64,000 nt of DNA from Solea solea (GCF_958295425.1 NC_081153.1:1605613-1669612), one strand, 5' to 3'; numbered from the stretch's first letter, positions 33,345-45,293 are shown. Translations and numbers: made by a program. The notes: generated from the sequence alone by a model not told the origin.

Positions 33345-34955
33345 AGCTCCTCCTCCTCCTCCTCCTCCTCCTCCTCCTGAGACAGACACATGAGACTTTA
33401 GAGACACATGAGAGACATAAGACAGACACATGAGAGACAGACACATGAGAATTTAGAGACACATGAGAGACATGAGACAGACACATGAGAGACAGACACA
33501 TGAGACTTTAGAGACACATGAGAGACAGACATATGAGACTTTAGAGACACATGAGAGACATGAGACAGACACATGGGAGACAGACACATGAGACTTTAGA
33601 GACACATGAGAGACATGAAACAGACACATGAGACACATGAGGGACAGACACATGCAACACATGAAACACATGCGACACATGAGACACATGAGAGACATGA
33701 GACAGACATATGAGAGACATGAGACAGACACATGAGACTTTTGAGACACATGAGACTTTTGAGACACATGAGAGACATAAGACAGACACATGAGACTTTA
33801 GAGACACATGAGAGACATGAGACAGACACATGAGAGACATGAGAGACAGAAACATGATAATTTAGAGACACATGAGAGACATGAGACAGACACATGAGAG
33901 ACATGAGCCAGACACATGAGACTTTTGAGACACATGAGAGACATAAGACAGACACATGAGACTTTAGAGACACATGAGAGACATGAGACAGGCACATGAG
34001 AGACAGACACATGAGACACATGAGAGACATGAGACAGACACATGAGACACACGAGAGACATGAGAGACATAAGACAGACACATGAGAGACAGACACATGA
34101 GACAGACACATGAGAGACATGAGAGACAGACACATGAGCATTTAAAGACACATGAGAGACATGAGACAGACACATGAGAGATAGACACATGAGACAAACA
34201 CAAGAGAGACATGAGACAGACACATGAGACTTTAGAGACACATGAGAGACATGAGACAGACGCATGAGAGACAGACATATGAGACTTTAGAGACACATGA
34301 GACAGACACATGAGAGACAGACATATGAGACTTTAGAGACACATGAGAGACATGAGACATACACATGAGAGATGGACACATGAGACTTTAGAGACACATA
34401 AGAGACATGAGACAGACCTATGAGAGACATGAGACAGACACATGAGAGACAGACATATGAGACTTTAGAGACACATGAGAGACATGAGACGGACACATGA
34501 GAGACATACACATGAGACTTTAGAGACACATAAGACAGACACATGAGAGACAGACATATGAGACTTTAGAGACACATGAGAGACAGACATATGAGACTTT
34601 AGAGACACATGAGAGACATGAGACAAGAGACACATGAGAGACATGAGACAGACACATGAGAGACAGACACATGAGACAAACACAAGAGAGACATGAGACA
34701 GATACATGAGACTTTAGAGACACATGAGAGACATGAGACAGACACATGAGAGACAGACATATGAGACTTTAGAGACACATGAGACAGACACATGAGAGAC
34801 AGACATATGAGACTTTAGAGACACATGAGAGACAGACATATGAGTCTTTAGAGACACATGAGAGACATGAGACAGACACATGAGAGACAAGAGACACATG
34901 AGAGACATGAGACAGACACATGAGAGACAGACACATGAGACAGACACATACATAT
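33345..34955. repeat. Large composite minisatellite (ACATGAGAGACATGAGACAG type)
   Basis: About 1.6 kb of GACACATGAGA/GACATGAGAGACA sub-units punctuated by ACTTTAGAGACACATGAGAG segments, giving a variable higher-order repeat. A CTC triplet array (33350-33378) precedes it. All minus-strand Cys/Ser/His/Val ORFs across it are repeat artefacts. It lies between slc2a3 and the pentraxin gene. Confidence 0.95.
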
Positions 34956-34959
34956 TGCT

Positions 34960-35605
34960 CTCCTGCTTTCTGGGCAGTCCTTTATTTGAATACAGTGTCA
35001 AGCTTGAAACTTGAAATCTCCTAAAGCTGAACCTTTATATTTTGTTTCAAAAACAACAGATTGTGTTTCTTCACTAAGTAGTTTGATGAATAGTCCTGCT
35101 ACTATCTGAAAGACTGTCTGGGGCGGCGAGCCATTCAGACAATGGAGGAGTGTTAAGTAACGACGTGTTTGAATGAGGTTTTAAAATCCCTGCTCCAGCC
35201 AGCAGGAGCTCTGCTGAGTATGAGCTTTAACACTCACACACTTCCAAGTCCCCACTTTGCTTAATATTAAAAAAAATCACCAGAGCGTCTTAGACATGAT
35301 TTTAGGTTGATTTAAAGCATGACAAAGAGGGGACCTGAAAAATGTCCCCTGTTCAACGGTGAGTCCCCTCTTTGTGTGTGTGTAACGACGCTGAAGTCCC
35401 CTGTTCTACTGGTTGACAAGTACACACACACACACACACACAGAAGTTATTCTGTGTCTCAGTGGCAGTGTTGTGATTTAATGATATGAACATTTAACTG
35501 CCGACTCTGCAAATGTATGCAAAGTAGAACCGAGTCATGAAGATAACCACACATGACTGTGAGGAGACGTCAGAGTTAACTCTGTTACCATAGCAACACT
35601 TCTAC
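34960..35605. other. Intergenic DNA with CA repeat
   Basis: Unique-looking DNA with a GTCCCC-rich patch (about 35248-35400) and a CA repeat (35415-35440). No gene is seen. Confidence 0.5.
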
Positions 35606-35609
35606 AAAC

Positions 35610-35972
35610 TGTTAGACTGACTTTTCCCAACAGGAAACTAAAGTTTATCTCTCAAACCAAAGCCCATAGAGAAAATCAGTGATTTTAGCTGCGGGGACAC
35701 AGGAGCTGCTGGTCCTCTGCTGCCTCGTGTGGTCACTGTGTGTCACTGATGCAAATGTTAGCGAAGATTTTCAAATGCAGAATTGACAAAATAAGACATT
35801 TGAAGTTAGTAATGGAGGCAGCAGTGGATCAACAACTCCTGTGTGTGTGATGTTAAAATCACTGATTTTCTCTATGGACTTTGGTGTGGGAGAGTGAGTG
35901 GTTTATGAACTTCAGTTTCCTGTTGGAAAGTCTGTCTCACAGTGAGATAAAGACGTGAACGTGTTCTTAAGA
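35610..35972 (+). mobile_element. TIR-MITE family copy C
   Basis: Nearly complete copy. The right terminus reads GTCTGTCTCACAGTGAGATA followed by AAGACGTGAACGTGTTCTTA, the inverse of the left terminus seen in copies I and J. It carries a short TG tract. Confidence 0.9.
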
Positions 35973-35974
35973 CA

Positions 35975-36850
35975 TCAGAGACTTCATTTCATTATTATTT
36001 ATAAGGATTATGTTTTTTAAAGACTTAAAAATCCTTTTAAACGGCAAAATGTTAAAAGAAAAGTCTTCAATTTTGCTTGAATTTGTAAAAGTGTTTTATT
36101 CAAAATCCCGTTACAGGTCTATTTACAAATATTTGACAGCGTTTATATGAGTTCCTCTTTCAAGTTTTATATTTAAGTTGATTAAGTTGAGTTTTTGGCT
36201 TAGACATGGGGGGGAGGTCTACTTTACTGTATATTTACATCCAGACAAAGACACGAGAATAAACATGACAAAAAACAACAGAGGTGAGGAGGGGGAGGAG
36301 CATGAAAGTCACATGACAGGAGAGAAAAAACAGAGTCAAATGAGACTAAAGGAAAATTAAAATAAATCATTGAAATACTTAAGAGTCTTTGTGATGTAAT
36401 GTACAACTACTCTGTAATAAAAAGTGTGTGTGTGTGTGAGCAGGATCAGATCAGCTGTTCACAGGTAAATCCCGCTGTAAGCCACTGGTTGCCACAGAGA
36501 CGCAAGGACACGTTTACTGGTTGTGGTCGTCGCGGCTGTCATTGACCTTTGACCTATGTAGCTGCTGTCAGACTGTGTATATTTATGTTGTTTTATGCCA
36601 TAAATGCAAATATCCTTCTACAAAAAAAGCATCTTTTCAATATGAAATACTAAAATATAAAAAATCAACGTCATCATCAGCAGCAGCAGCAGCAGCAGCA
36701 GACCTCAGGACCGTGTTTTGACAACAGGGAAATCCTCTTATGTGCTGGAGATCCATGCAAATCCAAACATCTCCAGAGTCTTCAAAGTCAAACCAAAACC
36801 AGAGTGGAAGAAGAAGCAGCAGTGAAGTGGTGAGACAGGAGAAGGCGGAG
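35975..36850. other. Probable pentraxin 3' flank / UTR
   Basis: AT-rich DNA downstream of the pentraxin stop codon, with a TTTATT (AATAAA on the minus strand) at about 36093 and an AGC repeat at about 36675-36700. The transcript end is not fixed. Confidence 0.45.
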
Positions 36851-36855
36851 CGTCC

Positions 36856-37714
36856 TCAGTGACAGGGCTCGAACGGGAACTCGGCGAGTCCTCCGTGCAG
36901 CTCCACGTTTCCCTCCGACCAGGACAGGACGTCACCGAGCAGGTGTCCGCCGCACGTCGCCTGGCTGTGGATCTCACCCGGCGTCAGGACTCTGGACCAG
37001 AACTGAAGGTCGGCCAGTTCTCCCATGAAGGACTGAGTGACGTCGAAGCTTCCGCCAATCGTGTCCTGAGGAGGAACAGCACAGATTTAAGAGGATTCAC
37101 CATGGAAGTAGCAGTTAGCCACCAGGGGGCGACTCTACTGTTTGCAAAAAGAGCTGAATTTGTCAGTAACAATGATTTTCTATATGAATTCTAGAGTCAG
37201 AGAAATCTCTCTCTCTCACACACACACACACACCAAAGACCACAGAGAAAATCAGGGATTTTAGCTGCTGGTCCTCTGCTGCCTCGTGTGGTCACTTTGT
37301 GTCACTGAAGTAAATCTGAACAGAGGATTTTAAAACTGAATTTACTAAAATAAGACATGTGAACTGTGATGGAGGCTGTGTGTGTGTGTGTGTGTGTGTT
37401 GTAAAGATGTCGTAGACTTAAACCTCCAGGTGTTCCTGTCACTCACCTGCTCTTGTCCCAGGATGAACACGCCTCCTGGTTTCACAGATTGCCACGACGA
37501 CAGATTCTGTCCTGAACCTTTCTTCACGCCGTCCTGAAACACCTCCCACACGCCGTCACGTGTCCACCACGTCACACACACGTGATGCCACTTCTTGTCT
37601 GTCATAGTGACGGGCAGAGTCACGGCCTACACACAGACAGACAGACACACACACACACACACAGACAGACAGACACACACACAGACAGACAGACAGACAG
37701 ACAGACACACACAC

Positions 37715-37745
<31 letters not shown>

Positions 37746-37752
37746 CACACAC

Positions 37753-37783
<31 letters not shown>

Positions 37784-39122
37784 CACACACACACAGACAC
37801 AGACAAACACACGCACACACAGACACACACACACACGAAGACACAGGCAGACACACACACACACACATACACACACACAGGGTTTGTCATGTCAAGTTTT
37901 TATCATGAAAACAACAAATTAATGCAAATTTAAATTGTTTTTATTTACAAAATCTGTAAATAATCAACTGACTGATCAACCAACCGACTAACCAACTAAC
38001 TAACTAACTAACAGACCAACTGTCCATCTGACCAACTAACCACATAACCAACCGACTAACAACTAACTAACCGACCAACTGTCCATCAGACCAACTAACC
38101 GCATAACCGACTAACAACTAACTAACCGACCAACTGTCCATCTGACCAACGAACCACATAACCAACCGACTAACCAACTAACCGACCAACTGTCCATCTG
38201 ACATACTAACCACATAACCAACCGACTAACAACTAATTAACCAAGCAACTGTCCATCTGACCAACTAACCACATAACCAACTGACTAACAACTAACTAAC
38301 CGACCAACTGTCCATCTGACCAACTAACCACATAACCAACCGACTAACAACTAACTAACTGACCAACTGTCCATCTGACCAACTAACCACATAACCAACC
38401 GACTAACCAACTAACCGACCAACTGTCCATCTGACCAACTAACCACATAACCAACCTAGTAACCAACTAATTAACCGACCAACTGTCCATCTGATCAACT
38501 AACCACATAACCAACCGACTAACAACTAACTAACCGACCAACTGTCCATCAGACCAACTAACCACATAACCAACCGACTAACCAACTAACTAATCGACCA
38601 ACTGTCTATCTGACAAACTAACCACATAACCAACCGACTAACCAACTAACTAATCGACCAACTGTCTATCTGACAAACTAACCACATAACCAAGAGACTA
38701 ACAACTAATTAACCGACCAACTGTCCATCTGACCAACTAACCACATAACCAACCGACTAACAACTAACTAACCGACCAACTGTCCATCAGACCAACTAAC
38801 CACATAACCAACCGACTAACCAACTAACTAATCGACCAACTGTCTATCTGACCAACTAACCACATAACCAACCGACTAACAACTAATTAACCGAGCAACT
38901 GTCCATCTGACCAACTAACCACTGAAGTTCAACTGAATGATTCAACTTAAGTCTTTGATCACTTTGATCACTTGGACGTTTGATCTCAGACAACAATACT
39001 TCAGTCTAATCAGATTATCCGTGTAATGAACTCAGTAAAGAGGATTAAAGGAGAAGCTTTCACTGTTTCACAGAATCATTGATTATCACTTTCTTCAGAG
39101 ATAAACTTTAATATTGATTATT

Positions 39123-39160
<38 letters not shown>

Positions 39161-39188
39161 TAATAATAATAATGATCGTGTTATCACT

Positions 39189-39253
<65 letters not shown>

Positions 39254-39269
39254 TAGTGTTATCACTATT

Positions 39270-39315
<46 letters not shown>

Positions 39316-41534
39316 TTAATAAAAGTATGAGTTCTTGTGTTTTCACCTTGTCGTTGATCAGCAGCTCCATGGGGTTACTGCCCCACTCCATCAGCACCAG
39401 CTCGTTGGCCTGTCCCGGCACGGCGTAGGAGAAGGGCGTGCCCAGTCCTGGCCCCGCCCCCGCCTTTAACCACAGGCACACGGTAAGAGCGAAGATCTCG
39501 TTGACCACCGTCCTCCTCATCCTCGCGTACATGTAGTTGGTCTTCATGGGGAAGTCCAGCAGGAAGCTGCTGGGACTCTTTGGCTTCTTGTGATCTGAGG
39601 TCATAGGTCAGAGATCATCACTGTCAATGACTCCTATTACTGTGTGATTATTTAAAGGGACACACCTGACCTCTGCTGCCTCGTGTGGTCACTTTGTGTC
39701 ACTGCGGTCTAAACGAAGATTTTTAAACGTTGAATTTAAATAATAAGACGCTTGAACTTATTGATGGAGGCAGCAACGGATCAACCACTCCAGTGTGTGT
39801 GTGTGTGTGTGTGCGTGCGTGTGTTTGCGTGTGTGCGTGACGGTTACCGTTGCCATGGTGAAGCTGGCTCAGCACCGTCTCCAGTTTGCTGTGACCCGTC
39901 TCTTTGTTGTTGAAAGGCTGTCGCCGAGGGTGATGAGCGTCGCCATGGTGATTGTCATGGTGGTCGTCATGGTAACCAGGTTCATGGTGGTTGTCATCAT
40001 GGTGGTCATTGTGGTGGTCGCTGCGATGGTTGTCATAGTAACCGTAATGGCGACCGGGTTGCCAGTCGTAGCGGTGGTCGTAGTCGCTATGGCGACTGTG
40101 GTGACCACTGTGAGGGTTGTACCGGTCTCTTCCATGGTGGTTGTTGTTGTGGTGGTTGTCACGGTGACCAGTGCTATGATGGTCGTCGTGGTGACTGTCA
40201 TGGCGGCTGCTGCTGCTGCCGTGGTGGTCATCGTGGTGACTGTCTTGGCGGCTGCTGCTGCCGCCGCGATGGTCGTCGTGATGGTCGTCGTGGTGACTGT
40301 CATGGCGGCTACTGCTGCCGTGGTGGTCGTCGTGGTGACTGTCATGGCGGCTGCTGCTGCTGCTGCCGCCACGATGGTCGTCGTGGTGATCTCGGTGGTA
40401 GCTGTGCAGCTGCTCCTCCAGAGCGTTGATCTTCCTCTGGAGGAGTTCCCTCAGAGAGCTGGAGTACGAGCTGGACGAGTTCCTCGCCTGAACAAAGTCA
40501 CATGACCTTTAACCTCGCCATACACACACACACAGGGCTCTGTTATTTGTTTACCAGTTCACATGAGCGTTAGTGATGATAGATTTTGTGCATCATCACA
40601 TTTCTTTCTTTCCATTTTTAGACTTACTTAAACAAAACCAAACCAAACACTGAAATTATTCTTTTTTAATGATCAACTTGGATGAGAAAATGTTGGAAAA
40701 TTGAGGAAACAGCAGATTTTAATCACAGCGTTTCCATGACAACTGGATTTTGCTTAGAGGAAATAAACAAAGTGACTGTATAAATGAATAAATGACTGAA
40801 TCCGTGGTTTGACATTTAAATGTAGAGAGAAATAAATCCAACAAAGCCGGCTTTGTTTCCGTGCCAGCACACGCCGCCATTAATACCCACGTCAGGAAGG
40901 ATGAAGCTAATTAAAGGTGAGGCTCCTGCGGGAGGGAGGGAGGGCTCATTCCAGGCCCCGCCTCTCACCCTCCACCAGTGCTACCCTGAAACGTCACTAG
41001 ATGTCGCCAGAACACATTAGTTTATGAGTGGATGTAAAAGTTGTTCCTGCAAACAGATTTTGGAAATAGTCATGAAAAAGAAACATTATTAACCTGAATT
41101 AGATAAAGTTTAAATATTTGAAAGAATCAACACAATCATCTAAATCTTCACACACGGTGTCTTTATCTCACCGTTAGACTGAAGTTTGTAAACCACTCAC
41201 TCTCCCACACCAAACCTCACAGAGAAAATCAGGGATTTTAACATCACACTCTCACACACACGCACACACGCACAGGTGTGCGTGTGTGCGTGTGCGTGCG
41301 TGCGTGCATGTGTGTGTGCGTGCGTGTGTGTGAGTGTGTGTGAGTGTGCGTGCGTGTGTGTGAGTGTGAGTCGTACGTTGTAGATTTAAATGATTTCTGT
41401 TCTGCTCTGTTTTTGTCGGCCTTTGCTGTGTGCTGCTCGTGGCTTCACCTTGTTTCGCCAGATTATTTAACAGGATTAACCAGGTTAAATAAACCACCCA
41501 TGATCTGGCAGCTTCCTCCTCCTCCTCCTCCTCC

Positions 41535-41566
<32 letters not shown>

Positions 41567-43099
41567 TTACCCACGTTCATCCGACACATGGATGAAAACA
41601 GGATTTGTTAAAGGTCAGTGGTGACGGCTAATCAACGTAAAGCTGCTTCCTGTCGCAGTTTACCAGACATCCAGAGAATAGAGGAGAGAGGAGAGAGGAG
41701 AGAGAGGAGAGAGGAGGGAAGAGAGAGGAGAGAAGAGAGAGAGGAGAGGGAGGAGAGAGGGGAGAGCGGAGAGAGGAGAGAGGAGGGAGGAGAGAGGAGA
41801 GAGGAGAGAGAGGAGAGAGGAGAGAGGAGAGAGAGGAGAGCGGAGAGAGGAGAGAGAGTAGAGAGGAGGGAGGAGAGAGAGGAGAGAGGAGAGAGGAGAG
41901 CTGAGAGAGGAGATAGAGAAGAGAGGAGGGAGAGAGAGGGGAGAGGAGAGAGGAGAGAGAGGAGAGCGGAGAGAGGAGAGAGAGTAGAGAGGACGCTGAC
42001 AGAAGTTCTTAGTGTGGAAGAAGTCTAGATTTTATCGTCCACACAAACACAAGTCTTCTAACAGACATCACAGCAGAGGTCATGACCCTCACCTCCACAC
42101 ACTTGAACTCAGTGATGGAGGCAGCAGAGGATCAACAACTCCTGTGTGTGTGTGTGTGTGTGCGTGTGTGTGTGTGTGATGTTAAAATCACTGATTTTCT
42201 CTGTGGACTTTGGTGTGTGAGAGTGAGTGTTTCACAAACTTCAGTGTGTGTAACAGTGAGATAAAGACGTGAGTGTGTTGTAAAGACATCGTAGACTTGA
42301 ACTTCACCTGTAAGTTCTCCAGCCGCTCCTTCAGCGTCTGCAGCGTCTTCCCCGTCTGCTCAGGAGAGAAGGACGGGCTCTTCCTGTGGGGGGCGTGGTG
42401 ATCGCTGCTGTGGGGGGCGTGGTGATCGCCGCTGTGGGGGGCGTGGTGATCGCCGCTGTGGGGGGCGTGGTGATCGCCGCTGTGGGGGGCGTGGTTAGAA
42501 GAAGACGACAAGGATGTGCGGTGGCTGCCGTGAGGCCCATGGTGGTCGTCATCGTGATTGTCGTGGTGGTTGTCGTGGTAACTGTCGTGGTGGTTGTCAT
42601 GGTGATTGTCGTGATGGCCTCCAAAGCCCTCGCACAGGGTGAGCTTGGCGGTCAGCTCCCTGATGGTCTCCCTCTGGTCCAGGATGGTCTCCTTCTGCCT
42701 CACCAGACTCTCGCGCAGGTGTAAGATGGTGGCTTTGGCCTCGTCTGACATGGTCCCTCTCCAGCTGCTGCTGCCGCCGCTGCTGCCGCTGCTGCTGCTG
42801 CTGCTGCTGCTGCTGTGACCGTTAGCGCTGGGTCCATGGGGCACGCTGGGCGGGGAATAGCAGCTGGGATCCGCTTCAGGTGGAATCGGGGTGCAAACAA
42901 ATTTAGGGCTAACTGCGTAGCTGTGTTCTATGGCAGGAAAACTGCCCGTTGATGCGGCGCAAGACAGGAAGTAGTAGAAAATAAGAGAACGAAGGGGGGC
43001 GGAGGGAAGGATGGAGCCCAGGGAGGAGCCCACCCATCTGTGGCGAGTCACAGGTGGAGGCGTGAGACACAGACAGAGGCGGGACACGTCTCTGGCCAT
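36856..43099 (-). CDS. Neuronal pentraxin (NPTX1/2-like) with His-rich expansions
   Basis: Neuronal pentraxins are secreted or membrane-tethered synaptic proteins that oligomerise through N-terminal coiled coils and cluster AMPA receptors. Five exons in phase give 689 aa: 42308-43099, 39848-40487, 39347-39594, 37447-37626, 36856-37065. Residues 37-52 form a hydrophobic signal or anchor; [13 protein letters not shown] then [20 protein letters not shown] match the family N-terminus. Exon 2 opens [20 protein letters not shown]. The pentraxin domain (about 478-689) has [32 protein letters not shown], the signature [14 protein letters not shown] and DTIGGSFD. Human NPTX1 is about 430 aa; the excess is two His/Asp-rich blocks (residues 161-240 and about 295-445). 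Start Met is the only upstream Met in frame before the hydrophobic stretch, though a non-ATG start is possible. Orthology to NPTX1, NPTX2 or a fish-specific copy is unresolved. Confidence 0.9.
37230..37430 (+). mobile_element. TIR-MITE family copy D (partial)
   Basis: CTCTGCTGCCTCGTGTGGTC core and flanks in pentraxin intron 4. A TG repeat lies at about 37377-37400, and a CA repeat near the left end (about 37217-37231). Confidence 0.85.
37630..37882. repeat. CA/CAGA microsatellite abutting the pentraxin exon 4 acceptor
   Basis: About 250 bases of alternating CAGA and CACA runs begin within about four bases of the acceptor of exon 37447-37626. On the transcript strand the tract is TCTG/TG-rich and serves as the polypyrimidine region. 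Confidence 0.92.
37965..38930. repeat. About 58-bp minisatellite (CCAACTGTCCATCTGACCAA type)
   Basis: Roughly fifteen copies of a unit built from CCAACTAACCACATAACCAA, CCGACTAACAACTAACTAAC and CGACCAACTGTCCATCTGA, itself made of CCAACTAA-like tetramer repeats. It lies in pentraxin intron 3. Confidence 0.93.
39125..39317. repeat. AAT trinucleotide repeat
   Basis: Three long AAT runs separated by a repeated GATCGTGTTATCACTATT-like spacer, so the array itself appears duplicated. It lies about 30 bases from the donor of pentraxin exon 3. Confidence 0.93.
39665..39838 (+). mobile_element. TIR-MITE family copy E (partial)
   Basis: Core CTCTGCTGCCTCGTGTGGTC and GATGGAGGCAGCAACGGATC with a TG/CG repeat at its right end. 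It fills most of pentraxin intron 2 and comes within ten bases of the exon 2 donor. Confidence 0.85.
39848..40487 (-). other. Pentraxin exon 2 with a His/Asp/Ser-rich block
   Basis: This 640-nt exon encodes residues 265-477 in one open frame with CAG acceptor and GTAACC donor. About 49 histidines fall in roughly 150 residues, with recurring [14 protein letters not shown] and DNHH units. Family-typical sequence bounds the block on both sides: [16 protein letters not shown] before it and [16 protein letters not shown] after it. It is therefore an insertion inside a real exon rather than a misplaced intron. Confidence 0.85.
40510..41155. other. Pentraxin intron 1, unique part
   Basis: AT-rich intronic DNA without recognised elements. 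Confidence 0.5.
41157..41270 (+). mobile_element. TIR-MITE family copy F (left half)
   Basis: GTCTTTATCTCACCGTTAGA followed by CCACTCACTCTCCCACACCA and a jump to the internal CACTC/CA repeat, so the middle is deleted. A CG/CA/TG repeat follows to about 41365. Confidence 0.8.
41512..42000. repeat. CCT triplet and GAGAGAGG arrays
   Basis: A pure CCT run (about 41514-41560) and a GAGAGGAGAGA purine-only array (about 41680-41995) lie in pentraxin intron 1. Purine tracts of this kind can form triplex DNA. Confidence 0.92.
42102..42300 (+). mobile_element. TIR-MITE family copy G (right half)
   Basis: GATGGAGGCAGCAGAGGATC, a TG/CG tract (42141-42178) and the right arm GACTTTGGTGTGTGAGAGTG. It ends about seven bases from the donor of pentraxin exon 1 (42307). 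Confidence 0.85.
42384..42500. repeat. 24-bp coding minisatellite in pentraxin exon 1
   Basis: A near-perfect 24-bp unit (GGGGGGCGTGGTGATCGCCG plus CTGT) repeats about five times. It encodes an 8-residue HHAPHSGD unit on the minus strand. The identity between copies suggests recent homogenisation. Confidence 0.92.
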
Positions 43100-43109
43100 T
43101 TTGGATCAG

Positions 43110-43585
43110 AGTCCGAGTTCCTCGTGGACACACAACAGTTCTGCTGAGCGTCACGGTGATGACAGCTCATTACCCTGGAACGTTTCAGGTGAAAGCATCT
43201 CAACAACAAGTGTTCTGACCCTGAGTGATCACACCAGGTTTCCTGTCTCCATGGTAACTCAGCTCACCTCCACTGGCCCGCTGAGGAATCCTGGATTAAA
43301 CCAACTGCTGTGTCAAGGAAAAGCCAGCCAGGTGATCTTCCTTAGCCCCAAAGACCTCAGGAGGAGGAGGAGGAGGAGGAGGAGGAGGAGGAGGAGGAGG
43401 AGGAGGAGTGTTTAGCAGCCAAGAATAATCCCTTTAACTCTGGCTGTGAGCCCCATCAGATCCCAGAGTGATCACAGCTGCAGGAGGTGGCAAATTAAAA
43501 CATGTTAAGACAAAGAAAATCCGCTTTCCAGACTGAGACTTTAATCTACAGTTTTATAAAATAAAACATTTACAAATGGTTAAAA
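43110..43585. promoter_or_regulatory. Upstream region of the pentraxin gene
   Basis: Immediately upstream of the pentraxin start codon; includes an AGG triplet array (about 43360-43408). It is a probable promoter by position only. No specific motif is claimed. Confidence 0.35.
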
Positions 43586-43587
43586 TC

Positions 43588-43771
43588 ACTCTCCCACACC
43601 AAAGCCCAGAGAGAAAGTCAGTGATTTTAACTCACAGGGACACAGGAGCTGCTGGTCCTCTGCTGCCTCGTGTGGTCACTCTGTGTCACTGAGGTCAATG
43701 TTAGCAAATAAATTCAAAAGCCGAATTGACAAAATAAGACATTAGAGCTTAGTGATGGAGGCAGCAACTCA

Positions 43772-43823
<52 letters not shown>

Positions 43824-43858
43824 TGATGTTAAAATCACTGATTTCCTCTGTGACACGC
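43588..43858 (+). mobile_element. TIR-MITE family copy H
   Basis: CACTCTCCCACACCAAAGCC, GGAGCTGCTGGTCCTCTGCT and GATGGAGGCAGCAACTCATC are present. Its TG repeat is long (about 43773-43821). Part of the right arm is replaced by CA-rich sequence. Confidence 0.88.
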
Positions 43859-43859
43859 G

Positions 43860-45246
43860 CACGCACACACACACACACACAGCTCCTCGTTATCGTCACG
43901 TCTTCAGCCTTTAAACCACTTCACTGACCTTTGACCCCTTTGAGAAAATTCTCATTATCACGTGTGTCCTCAGCTGACCTGGAGCCCCGCCCCCTGACCT
44001 GAGGGTGACAGCAGCAAGACAGTGACCTTTGACCTGCTGAAGTTGACGTGGAGGTTTTTACAGTCTTTTCTTCATTTTACTAAACGTCTCATTAAAGTGA
44101 TTTATTATTTCAAAAATGCTGTAAATCTGTTGCCACATTATTGTTTTATCGCAAATTAAGTTTGTGATTAAATACAGACACAGGTCAGTGTGTGTGTGTA
44201 AATATAAGATAAATTTACATCAATAATATAAGAAATAAACTGAATTTTACTTCAACTTTCTAACATTTTGTTCAGTTTTTCCTGGTTTTAATGAACAGTT
44301 TCAAGTTTTCTTAAAGTCAGTGACAGATTTAATATTTATTTATCATATATATATATATATATGTATATGTTATACAGAGGCTAAAGTAGGACGTAAAGAA
44401 CAGCAGTGAAGCTTCGACACCAGTGAATAAAATAAAATATTATAATCATTTCATCCACAGCAGCGTTTCTTAAACTTATAAAAAAAACACAATTACATTT
44501 AAATCCCTTTAAACTTTAAACTCGCAACAAATCTAAAAAATCTAAATACTAATTTATTTAAACATTATTGAAAACATGAGTTCCACTGTGAATGTGAGGG
44601 GACGACAAACAGCGCGACACCTGCGACACTTTTTTATAGATGTAAAACTTTCCGTGACCTTTGACATGATTGAAGTTATTTTACATTTGTTTTATTATAA
44701 AGCTGATACTTTCACGAGGTTTTATGTGTTTTTACTTAATTTAGTTTTAAAAGAACTTTACAAATAAAGTTGAGTTGAATGATAATGAACAATTTTAATC
44801 ACATGACTATCGTTCATTTCTCTTTAATGCTGGTTGTAAATATTTATTTACTTAAATAGAAAAATGTAAAACTTAAAACTGACAAACTTATTTATTTAGT
44901 TCAAGTTTAAAGTTTATTTGTGAAACACATTTATCAACATGAAGCCCTGGATTATTTAAACAGATTAAATACAAATATTTATAAAAATAAATGTAGTTTT
45001 AAAAGGTTTGTGTCGTCGTCAGAGTCGAGGCCGTGGTTAAAAAACTATCACATCACTTCCACACTTTAAATAAACCAATGTTTCTCTTTATTTTTCTTAT
45101 CAAACACCAGATTAACTCCAGATTAATTAATCCAAGTTAAATGAAATGACCAGTTATTATTTGGTTTTCCTGTTTTTCAATGATCACATTTTTCACTCGC
45201 AAACAAACAAACATGTTCAGAATGATTGTTAATTCCTCTCATCTAT

Positions 45247-45293
<47 letters not shown>

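Noticed and set aside
33261..35001. Many minus-strand ORFs rich in CLSHVS
   Set aside because: Translations of the ACATGAGAGACA minisatellite in overlapping frames.
39795..40505. 236-aa Val-rich plus-strand ORF and Thr-rich minus ORF over pentraxin exon 2
   Set aside because: They are the antisense and a wrong-frame reading of the His/Asp-rich exon, whose correct frame has no Met and joins family-typical sequence on both sides.
43011..43415. 134-aa plus-strand ORF ending in poly-Arg
   Set aside because: It overlaps the antisense of pentraxin exon 1 and an AGG repeat; no domain is visible.
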